Below, piece after piece: positions 44,221 to 50,776 of a stretch of DNA of 59,037 nucleotides. The stretch is taken from positions 31,682-90,718 of the forward strand of contig NZ_BMRA01000009.1 of assembly GCF_014648395.1 (NCBI RefSeq), in the 5' to 3' direction. Source of the stretch: Micromonospora fulviviridis. Its GTDB lineage: Bacteria; Actinomycetota; Actinomycetes; Mycobacteriales; Micromonosporaceae. Below the pieces are notes generated by a model. The model made no database searches, was not told the origin of the DNA, and was given only the letters and a program-made list of their open reading frames with translations. Positions within the stretch are counted from its first letter, which is position 1, and every line of letters begins with the position of its first letter. Made by a program: the position numbers and the translations under genes.

Positions 44221-44919
44221 TCACGGCAGGCCGGGGTAGAGGGCGGCGACGCCGCCGGAGAGGCCGGCGAGGACCTGGCGGGAGGTCTCGTCGGCGACGA
44301 TCTCGTACCGGTCGGCCTCGATCCCGTCGACGGCGAGCCGGGCGATCTCCGCGGGGTCGGACTTCGGCGCGGTCACGTGGGCGGCCATGTCGGTGTCCAT
44401 GTAGCCGACGTGCAGGCCGGCGACGCGGACGCCCCGGTCGGCGAGCTGCGTGCGGAGCGCGTTGGTCATCGACCACTCGGCCGCCTTGGCCGCGCCGTAC
44501 GCCCCCACCTGCGGGAACGTGATCCAGGACAGGGCGGAGAGGATGTTCAGGACCGTCCCGCCGCCGTTGGCCGCGATCCGCGGCGCGAAGGCCCGCACCA
44601 CCGACAGCGTGCCGAGGTAGTGGGTCTCCAGCTCCAGCCGGATCTCCGCGAGGTCACCGTCGAGCAGGTCGGCGCCGGTGCTCACGCCGGCGTTGTTGAC
44701 CAGCAGGGTCACGTCGCCGGCCAGCTCGGCGGCGGCCGCCACCGACGCGGGGTCGGTGATGTCCAGCCGCACCGGGGTGACGCCGGGCAGGTCGACGGTG
44801 TCCGGGTTGCGGGCGCCGGCGTACACGGTGGCGCCCCGGGCCAGCAGTTCGGCGGCCAGGTGCCGGCCGAAGCCGCGGTTGGCCCCGGTGACCAGGGCGC
44901 TGCGTCCAGCGATCTTCAT
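44221..44919 (-). CDS. short-chain dehydrogenase/reductase (SDR)
   Basis: A 232-residue classical SDR. TGANRGFGRHLAAEL (residues 10-24) is the NAD(P)-binding motif, NNAGVSTG follows, and the catalytic residues are in ILSALSW (serine) and YGAAKAAEW (YxxxK). A ribosome site AGGAG precedes the ATG. It lies 33 bp downstream of the HxlR regulator and is probably under its control. HxlR-SDR pairs often respond to electrophiles or quinones; the substrate here is unknown. Confidence 0.92.
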   Translation of the reverse strand: MKIAGRSALVTGANRGFGRHLAAELLARGATVYAGARNPDTVDLPGVTPVRLDITDPASVAAAAELAGDVTLLVNNAGVSTGADLLDGDLAEIRLELETHYLGTLSVVRAFAPRIAANGGGTVLNILSALSWITFPQVGAYGAAKAAEWSMTNALRTQLADRGVRVAGLHVGYMDTDMAAHVTAPKSDPAEIARLAVDGIEADRYEIVADETSRQVLAGLSGGVAALYPGLP

Positions 44920-44952
44920 GTCGTTGCTCCTGAGGTGGGAAGGGGTGGGTGG

Positions 44953-45423
44953 TCAGGACGGCAGGAGGCCCGGCCCGGGCAGCAGCTCGACCTGGTCGGC
45001 CGGCACGTCGTGGCCGGCCGCGCAACGCAGCGCCACGTGCACCGCCGCGCCGCAGTCGTGGTGGGCCAGCCGGACCGACGGCTCCTCGACGGCGTACGTG
45101 TCGCCCCACTCGCGCAGGGCGGCGAGCACCGGCAGCAGGTCGCGCCCCTTGGCGGTGAGCACGTACTCGTCGCGGGTGCGCTGGCCGGGCTCCCGGTAGG
45201 GCCGCCGGTCGAGCAGCCCGTCGGCGACGAGTTGCTTGAGCCGGGCGGCGGCCACCGGTTCGCTGACGCCGACGCGGCGGGCGAAGTCGTCGAAGCGCCG
45301 GGTGCCGAACGAGGCCTCGCGCAGCAGGAGCAGGGTGGTGCGGTTGCCGACCACGTCGAGCGTGCGGGCGATCGAGCAGTTGGCCGTGGACCAGGAGTCG
45401 CGCTGCGCGAGGAAGTCCGTCAT
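44953..45423 (-). CDS. HxlR family transcriptional regulator
   Basis: A 156-residue winged-helix regulator. The family signature is clear: a cysteine near the N-terminus (TANCSIARTLDVVGNRTTLLLLREASFGTRRF has C17), then DDFARRVGVSEPVAAARLKQLVADGLL and YVLTAKGRDLLPVLAALREWGD. The C-terminal extension has more cysteines (HHDCGAAVHVALRCAAGHDV), giving possible redox or electrophile sensing. The promoter is compact and leaderless. The downstream SDR gene is the likely target. Confidence 0.9.
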   Translation of the reverse strand: MTDFLAQRDSWSTANCSIARTLDVVGNRTTLLLLREASFGTRRFDDFARRVGVSEPVAAARLKQLVADGLLDRRPYREPGQRTRDEYVLTAKGRDLLPVLAALREWGDTYAVEEPSVRLAHHDCGAAVHVALRCAAGHDVPADQVELLPGPGLLPS

Positions 45424-45430
45424 GGGCCTG

Positions 45431-45458
45431 ACGCTACCCGGCTGACTTAGGAAAACAA
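45431..45458 (-). promoter_or_regulatory. leaderless promoter of the HxlR-SDR operon
   Basis: On the minus strand -35 TTGTTT (45458-45453), 16-bp spacer, -10 TAGCGT (45436-45431), then 7 nt to the ATG at 45423. The -35 lies in an A/T-rich tract (GAAAACAAAA) unusual for this window. No clear palindrome overlaps it. Confidence 0.55.
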
Positions 45459-45497
45459 AAGCCAGCTATCTCACGCCGCGCCCGGGAATATCCGCCG

Positions 45498-47066
45498 TCA
45501 GAGCTGCCCGGCGAAGAAGCCGTGCCGGGCCAGCGGCTCGACGATCTCCCGCTCCTCGTACGACAGGTGCGACAGCAGGGTGTCGGTGAGCAGGTCCACC
45601 GCCGCCTGGAGCTCGGTGAAGTCGCCCGGCTGCCGGATCAGGTCCACCAGCGCCCGGTCCACGCTCTCCACCACCCCGTGGATCACCACGTGTTCCTCCT
45701 CCAAGCGGTCCAGGACCGCCGCCAGCCCGGCGTCGGCGCGGCGCAGATGCGGGAAGATCGAGCTGTCCTCCAGGCCGTGGTGCTGCGTGACCGCCGTGCA
45801 GTACGCCGCGCAGTAGGCCCCGAGCGTCCAGTTGTTCTGCCGCATGGTCATCTCGTTCAGCACCGCCCGGGCGGCGTCCGGGGCGACGGCACCGCGCTTG
45901 ACCTGTTCGAGCAGGTCCCGCACCTGGGCGAGCTCCTGGCGCAGGTGGTCGTGCACGTCCACCAGGTGCTGCCCCACGGCCTGCCCCCGGGGCGTGTAGA
46001 CGTGCCCCGCCGGCGGTGGCGGCGCCGCCGGCCGGGTGGACTCGTCCCAGAGCCGGCGCGCGCTCACCCGTACCCCCGGATCGGGGGTGGGGGAGACCGC
46101 GAGCGTGGTCGACCCGCCGGCCTCGACGGCGGCCTGCTGCTCCTCGACGGCGCGGGCGCCGCTGCCCGGGGTGGTGCGCTCGGCGGCGACCAGCTCACGG
46201 ACGGCGGGCGCCACCTCCTGGGCGAAGAGCTGGATGGCGCGCGGCTCATCGCTGCCGAGGATGAACGTGGCGATGCCGTGGTCCAGGGCGAGCCCGGTCA
46301 ACTCCTCCACCCACTGCTCGGGCGGGCCGTCGAGGAAGCCGCCGGAGGACCGGGCGAAGGTGCCGTTGACGTTGAGCAGCCGCCGCACCGCGCCCGGCTC
46401 CCGCCCGGCCTCCGCGGCGGCCTCGTCGATCACCGCGTTCAGCGCCGGCAGCTCCGCCGGCCCCTTCGGCAGGTACGCCAGCGACGGCAGCCAGCCGTCC
46501 GCCGCGCGCCCGACCAGCCGCAGCATCCGCGGCTTGTACGCGCCGACCCACACCCGCACCGGGTGCGCCGGCGCCGGCCCGCGCTTCGCGCCGACCACCC
46601 GGTAGTGCTCGCCCTCGACGCGGATCATGCCGCGCCCCTCGGTGTCCCAGACCTCGCGGATCACCCGGATCGCCTCGTCGAGGGCGTCCACGGCCGCGCC
46701 GGGGGAGAGCCGCCGCCCGCCGACCGCCTCGATGGCCTCCCAGAAGGCGCCGGCGCCGAGGCCCAGCTCGACCCGGCCGCCGGTGAGCAGGTCCAGGCTG
46801 GCCACGCTGCGGGCCAGCACCACCGGCTGCCGCAGCGGAAGGTTGAGCACGTTCCCGGCCAGGGTGATGCGACTGGTGGCCGCGGCCACGAACGACATCA
46901 GCGTCCAGGTGTCCAGGAACCCCGGCTGGTAGGGGTGGTCCTGGAAGGTGACCAGGTCCAGGCCGACCTGCTCGCAGAGCTTGGCCCGGGCCACCACCTG
47001 CTCCGGCCGGCCGGCGGTGGGCGTGAGGAAGCCGCCGAAGGCCAGCTCGTGTCCGTGGTCGCTCAT
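45498..47066 (-). CDS. LLM-type flavin oxidoreductase fused to a hemerythrin-like domain
   Basis: A 522-residue fusion. Residues 1-310 form a luciferase-like F420/FMN-dependent barrel (FGGFLTPTAGRPEQVV, VTFQDHPYQ, GNVLNLPLRQPVVLARSVASL, GLGAGAFW). A linker of about 60 residues rich in Ala, Thr and Pro leads to a four-helix hemerythrin domain (residues 370-515). Its iron ligands are visible in HLVDVHDHLR, TQHHGLEDSSIFPHL, EEEHVVIHG and SHLSYEEREIVEPL. A flavin enzyme tied to a di-iron oxygen or NO sensor suggests oxygen-gated activity; this is inference. The ATG at 47066 was chosen over upstream in-frame starts because AGAGGTGG lies ahead and the barrel begins at once. Encoded divergently from GH3 gene 2. 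Confidence 0.9.
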   Translation of the reverse strand: MSDHGHELAFGGFLTPTAGRPEQVVARAKLCEQVGLDLVTFQDHPYQPGFLDTWTLMSFVAAATSRITLAGNVLNLPLRQPVVLARSVASLDLLTGGRVELGLGAGAFWEAIEAVGGRRLSPGAAVDALDEAIRVIREVWDTEGRGMIRVEGEHYRVVGAKRGPAPAHPVRVWVGAYKPRMLRLVGRAADGWLPSLAYLPKGPAELPALNAVIDEAAAEAGREPGAVRRLLNVNGTFARSSGGFLDGPPEQWVEELTGLALDHGIATFILGSDEPRAIQLFAQEVAPAVRELVAAERTTPGSGARAVEEQQAAVEAGGSTTLAVSPTPDPGVRVSARRLWDESTRPAAPPPPAGHVYTPRGQAVGQHLVDVHDHLRQELAQVRDLLEQVKRGAVAPDAARAVLNEMTMRQNNWTLGAYCAAYCTAVTQHHGLEDSSIFPHLRRADAGLAAVLDRLEEEHVVIHGVVESVDRALVDLIRQPGDFTELQAAVDLLTDTLLSHLSYEEREIVEPLARHGFFAGQL

Positions 47067-47136
47067 GCCTCGCCACCTCTTGCCGATCTTGCGGGAACCC
47101 TGCCACGGTAGCCCCCGCCGGCGCCGGCCCGCCCGG

Positions 47137-47189
47137 CGGTTCCGGAACCGGAAAGGATTGCTCACAGTCGATGCGAGCGGGCATAGGGT
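47137..47189 (+). promoter_or_regulatory. palindromic operator and promoter of GH3 gene 2
   Basis: CGGTTCCGGAACCG (47137-47150) is a perfect 14-bp palindrome, the core of the one at 29942-29957. A -35-like TTGCTC (47158-47163) and a TAGGGT -10 (47184-47189) follow, giving a leader of about 35 nt before the GTG at 47231. The palindrome is just upstream of the -35 box. Confidence 0.55.
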
Positions 47190-47230
47190 GCGGGTGAACG
47201 GCCTCAGCGTTCCTCCGGAAGGAGCGACCC

Positions 47231-49066
47231 GTGATCCGTCACCACCACCGCCCCCGTCCCCTCGGCCTCGCCCTCCTGCTCGTCGCGGTCACCGCCCTGG
47301 CCGCGCCCGCCCCGGCCACGGCGGCCGGCCTGCCGTACCAGGACCCGACGCTGCCCGTCGCCACCCGCGTCGCCGACCTGCTCGCCCGGATGACCCTCGA
47401 CGAGAAGCTCGGCCAGATGACCCAGGCCGAACGCGGCTCGGTCACCGCGAGCGACCTCACCACGTACCGGCTCGGCTCGACCCTCTCCGGCGGCGGCTCC
47501 GCGCCCACGCCGAACACCGCCGCGTCCTGGGCCGACATGTACGACGGCTTCCAGCGTGCCGCCCTGGCCACCCCGCTCGGCATCCCGATGATCTACGGGG
47601 TCGACGCCGTGCACGGCCACAACAACGTGTACGGGGCGACCATCTTCCCGCACAACATCGGCCTCGGCGCGACCCGCGACCCGGCGCTGGTCCAGCAGAT
47701 CGGCCAGGCCGTCGCCGAGGAGATCACGGGCACCGGTGTGGACTGGAACTTCGCCCCCTGCCTCTGCGTGGCCCGCAACGACCGGTGGGGCCGCACCTAC
47801 GAGTCGTTCGGCGAGACCCCGGACCTGCCGGCGAGCCTGTCCACCCTGGTCACCGGCCTCCAGGGCCCCACCCTGGGCGGGCCCACGTCGGTGCTCGCTA
47901 CCGCCAAGCACTACCTCGGCGACGGCGGCACCACCGGCGGCGACGACCAGGGCGACACCCAGCTCAGCGAGGCCGACCTGCGCGCCGTCCACCTGCCCCC
48001 GTTCCAGGCGGCGGTGCAGCGTGGCGTCGGCTCGGTGATGATCTCCTACAGCAGCTGGAACGGGGTGAAGCTGCACGGCCACCGCTACCTGATCACCGAT
48101 GTCCTCAAGGGGGAGCTGGGCTTCTCCGGCTTCGTGGTCTCCGACTGGAACGGCATCGACCAGATCGACGGCGCCACCGGCTTCACCGCCGCCGAGGTCA
48201 GCGCCGCCGTCAACGCCGGCATCGACATGGTGATGGTGCCGGCGGCCTGGAAGACCTTCCTCAGCACGCTGCGGGCCGAGGTGCAGAACGGACACGTGCC
48301 GATGAGCCGGATCGACGACGCCAACCGGCGCATCCTCACCAAGAAGTTCGAGCTGGGGCTCTTCGAGCGGCCGTACAGCGACCGGAGCTGGACCCCGACG
48401 GTGGGCGACACCGCGCACCGCGCGCTGGCCCGCCAGGCCGTGCGCCAGTCCCAGGTGCTGCTCAAGAACGACGGCGGCGTGCTGCCGCTGGCCCGGGACA
48501 GCAACAAGATCTTCGTGGCCGGGAAGAACGCCGACAACATCGGCAACCAGAGCGGCGGGTGGACCATCTCCTGGCAGGGCTCCTCCGGCGCCGTCACCCC
48601 CGGCACCACCGTCCTCCAGGGCATCCGCGCCGCGGTCGGTCCGACCACGACGGTCGCCTACAACCAGCGCGGCACCGGCATCGACAAGACCTACCGGGCG
48701 GCGATCGCGGTGGTCGGCGAGACACCGTACGCCGAGGGGCAGGGCGACCGCGCCGGCAGCATGAGCCTGGACCGCGACGACCTGCGGACCATCACGACGC
48801 TGCGTAACTCGGGCGTGCCGGTGATCGTGGTCCTGGTCAGCGGCCGGCCGCTGGATGTCGCCGCCGAGCTGCCCCGGTGGAACGCGCTGCTGGCCGCCTG
48901 GCTGCCCGGTACCGAGGGCGGCGGGGTGGCCGACGTCCTCTTCGGTGGGTACGCGCCCACGGGCAAACTGCCGATGACCTGGATGAACTCGGTCAGCCAG
49001 CAACCGATCAACGCCGGCGACGGCAAGGTCCCGCTCTTCCCGCAGGGATACGGCCTGACCTACTGA
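47231..49066 (+). CDS. secreted GH3 beta-glucan exohydrolase-like enzyme
   Basis: A 611-residue exported beta-glucosidase. The signal peptide ends near ATAAG. The GH3 barrel has DAVHGHNNVYGATIFPHNIG and APCLCVARNDRWGRTYESF, the motif set of plant beta-D-glucan exohydrolases. The nucleophile is D305 in VVSDWNG and the probable acid/base E497 in VVGETPYAEGQGD. It lacks the Calx-beta module and the C-terminal tail of GH3 gene 1, so it is the minimal form of the same family. The GTG start follows GAAGGAG. The shared palindrome upstream suggests that both GH3 genes are controlled by one regulator not encoded here. Confidence 0.93.
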   Translation: MIRHHHRPRPLGLALLLVAVTALAAPAPATAAGLPYQDPTLPVATRVADLLARMTLDEKLGQMTQAERGSVTASDLTTYRLGSTLSGGGSAPTPNTAASWADMYDGFQRAALATPLGIPMIYGVDAVHGHNNVYGATIFPHNIGLGATRDPALVQQIGQAVAEEITGTGVDWNFAPCLCVARNDRWGRTYESFGETPDLPASLSTLVTGLQGPTLGGPTSVLATAKHYLGDGGTTGGDDQGDTQLSEADLRAVHLPPFQAAVQRGVGSVMISYSSWNGVKLHGHRYLITDVLKGELGFSGFVVSDWNGIDQIDGATGFTAAEVSAAVNAGIDMVMVPAAWKTFLSTLRAEVQNGHVPMSRIDDANRRILTKKFELGLFERPYSDRSWTPTVGDTAHRALARQAVRQSQVLLKNDGGVLPLARDSNKIFVAGKNADNIGNQSGGWTISWQGSSGAVTPGTTVLQGIRAAVGPTTTVAYNQRGTGIDKTYRAAIAVVGETPYAEGQGDRAGSMSLDRDDLRTITTLRNSGVPVIVVLVSGRPLDVAAELPRWNALLAAWLPGTEGGGVADVLFGGYAPTGKLPMTWMNSVSQQPINAGDGKVPLFPQGYGLTY

Positions 49067-49131
49067 GCCGCGCCTCATAAGCCCCCTTCGGACGGTGCGC
49101 AACCCGGACGCGGCGGCCGTCGCTCGGCCGG

Positions 49132-49146
49132 GTGAAGAACTTCACA
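49132..49146. promoter_or_regulatory. Crp-like (cAMP receptor) site upstream of the rpf-type gene
   Basis: GTGAAGAACTTCAC (49132-49145) is GTGA-N6-TCAC, followed by A, matching the Crp consensus TGTGA-N6-TCACA except for the first T. Crp control of rpf genes is known in Mycobacterium and Streptomyces. It lies upstream of the riboswitch. Confidence 0.6.
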
Positions 49147-49199
49147 AGAAGTGGGCGATCGTCCGAAACCGTTCCTAACGTCGTATCCGTTCGCGATCG

Positions 49200-49372
49200 C
49201 GGACACCACGGGCCGGCAACGCCTAATCCCGCCGCCGGCCCGGTGGTACCTGGACCTCAGGGCGGGAGCGGGGGACCCACACGTTCCTCGGTGCACGACA
49301 CCTCGGGGTGAAGCCGCCTTCCGGCGGCCGGGCTCCTCGGCCCGAACCCGACAGCTCACCTCGTCGGCGTGG
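49200..49372 (+). promoter_or_regulatory. c-di-AMP riboswitch (ydaO/yuaA type)
   Basis: The 317-bp stretch 49067-49383 holds no gene. From about 49200 it shows the conserved ydaO blocks: GCCTAATCCCG, GGGCGGGAGCGGGGGACCCA, CTCGGGGTGAAGCCG, and CCCGAACCCGACAGCTCACC. It ends just before the ribosome site GGAGG (49371-49375), so ligand binding can affect expression of the cell-wall hydrolase gene that follows. This riboswitch is well known before actinobacterial rpf-type genes, where c-di-AMP turns them off. Boundaries are approximate. Confidence 0.85.
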
Positions 49373-49383
49373 AGGAAAACCAC

Positions 49384-50040
49384 ATGGCAATGGAACACGT
49401 CGCCCGTCATCGCCGGACCGCGCAGCGTCGCACCGCCGTCGGGGCGCTCGTCGTCGGCGCCGCCACCGGCGCCGCCGCCCTCCTCGGCCCGGCCGCCCCG
49501 GCGAGCGCCGCCGGCGTCAACTGGGACGCCGTCGCCCAGTGCGAGTCCGGCGGCAACTGGCACATCAACACCGGCAACGGCTACTACGGCGGGCTCCAGT
49601 TCTCCCGGAGCACCTGGAACGGCTACGGCGGCCAGAAGTACGCCAGCCGCGCCGACCTGGCCAGCCGCGGCGAGCAGATCGCCATCGCCGAGAAGGTCCT
49701 CGACGGGCAGGGCATCGGCGCCTGGCCGGTCTGCGGCAAGAAGGGCGGCTCCACCAAGAAGTACGCCAGCAAGGACTCGGGCTCGACGAAGTCCGCCAAG
49801 AAGGCCACCAAGGACCGGAAGTCGCGCGCCGACCGGCCGGTCACCCGCAACGAGCGGCGTGCCACGCCGAGCACGAGTGGCGCCGGAAGCTACCTCGTCC
49901 GGTCCGGAGACACCCTCTCCGAGATCGCCGACGCGAGGAACGTGGCCGGTGGTTGGCGCGGCCTCTACGAGCGCAACAAGGACGTCGTCGGCGCGGACCC
50001 GGGCCTGATCTTCCCGGGTCAGAAGCTGCGCCTGCGCTGA
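49384..50040 (+). CDS. secreted Rpf-type transglycosylase with LysM domain
   Basis: A 218-residue exported muralytic enzyme. The signal peptide is residues 1-43 (ending ASAAG). The Rpf domain (44-118) has the catalytic E54 in CESGGNWHIN and cysteines C53 and C117 (AWPVCG) forming the family disulfide. A basic Lys/Ser-rich linker (120-165) leads to one LysM domain (about 168-218; SYLVRSGDTLSEIAD) for peptidoglycan binding. Rpf proteins cut the wall to permit growth and spore germination. The ATG at 49384 is set by GGAGG at 49371-49375. It sits behind the c-di-AMP riboswitch and a Crp-like site. Confidence 0.94.
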   Translation: MAMEHVARHRRTAQRRTAVGALVVGAATGAAALLGPAAPASAAGVNWDAVAQCESGGNWHINTGNGYYGGLQFSRSTWNGYGGQKYASRADLASRGEQIAIAEKVLDGQGIGAWPVCGKKGGSTKKYASKDSGSTKSAKKATKDRKSRADRPVTRNERRATPSTSGAGSYLVRSGDTLSEIADARNVAGGWRGLYERNKDVVGADPGLIFPGQKLRLR

Positions 50041-50084
50041 GACCCCACCGGATCGGGCCCCGCGCGGGCCGGTCCACCGCACCA

Positions 50085-50119
50085 CGAACGCCCGGCCGGG
50101 GTTCCTGGCCGGGCGTTCG
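50085..50119 (+). terminator. terminator hairpin after the rpf-type gene
   Basis: Perfect 13-bp arms CGAACGCCCGGCC (50085-50097) and GGCCGGGCGTTCG (50107-50119) with a 9-nt loop, 45 bp after the stop codon. Confidence 0.75.
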
Positions 50120-50212
50120 GCGTCGCACCGGGCCGGCCGGGCTCACCGGCGTCGGCGTCGGGGGCGGTTGCTATCGTCACGGTGCTCGGAAAGACGTGAA
50201 GAAAGCGCGGAT

Positions 50213-50671
50213 ATGACCAACGACCCGTTCTCCGCGGCCGCGAGCCTCGACGAGCTGCTGACCAGGACCCAACAGGCGCTCTCCGCGATGCGGTCCCGGG
50301 CCGCCGAGCACCCCGACGGCGCGCCGGGCGAGCTGCTCCGGGCCGAGGGCATCGCGGCCGGCGGCCGGGTCCGTGCCGTCGCCGTCCAGGGTGGCCGGCT
50401 GGAGTCCGTCACCGTCGACCCGGCGTTGGCCGGGGAGTCCATGGAGACCCTCTGCGGGCACCTGGTGTCGGCCGTGAACGCCGCCCTCACCGAGCTGGAC
50501 GCCCGGGTCAGCGCCTCGGCCCAGGCCGACGTGGACGCCCTCGCCGCGCGGCTCGGCGGCCTGCCGGAGCAGTCCGCGCGGGAGATGGAGCGATTCGGGC
50601 GGGCGATGGAGGGCGTCGCGGCCCGGATCCGCCGCGACGGCGCCGACTCCCGCGCGGCCCGCCCGGCCTGA
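50213..50671 (+). CDS. YbaB/EbfC-family DNA-binding-like protein
   Basis: A 152-residue protein. Residues 14-110 have the YbaB layout: a long N-terminal helix (LDELLTRTQQALSAMRSRAAEH), a small beta sheet (GRVRAVAVQGGRLESVTVDPALAG), then a helix (METLCGHLVSAVNAALTELDARV). The C-terminal 45 residues form a charged helical extension. YbaB-type proteins are nucleoid-associated, but actinobacteria have many paralogues with unknown roles, so this is not the canonical recR-linked ybaB. The ribosome site (GAAGAAAG) is modest. A TATCGT -10 candidate is at 50172-50177. Confidence 0.8.
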   Translation: MTNDPFSAAASLDELLTRTQQALSAMRSRAAEHPDGAPGELLRAEGIAAGGRVRAVAVQGGRLESVTVDPALAGESMETLCGHLVSAVNAALTELDARVSASAQADVDALAARLGGLPEQSAREMERFGRAMEGVAARIRRDGADSRAARPA

Positions 50672-50731
50672 AACCCGGCCGCCGCCGGCCGCCGAGGGTA
50701 TGCGGGCCGCGACGGACGGCGGGGACGACGA

Positions 50732-50767
50732 AGCGGCCGGCCGTCGGGAGGACGACGACCGGCCGCT
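50732..50767. terminator. convergent terminator hairpin
   Basis: AGCGGCCGG (50732-50740) and CCGGCCGCT (50759-50767) are perfect 9-bp arms; the 18-nt loop contains a further GTCG/CGAC pairing. Lies between the YbaB-family gene and the M4 peptidase gene. Confidence 0.6.
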
Positions 50768-50776
50768 CCGCTGCGG

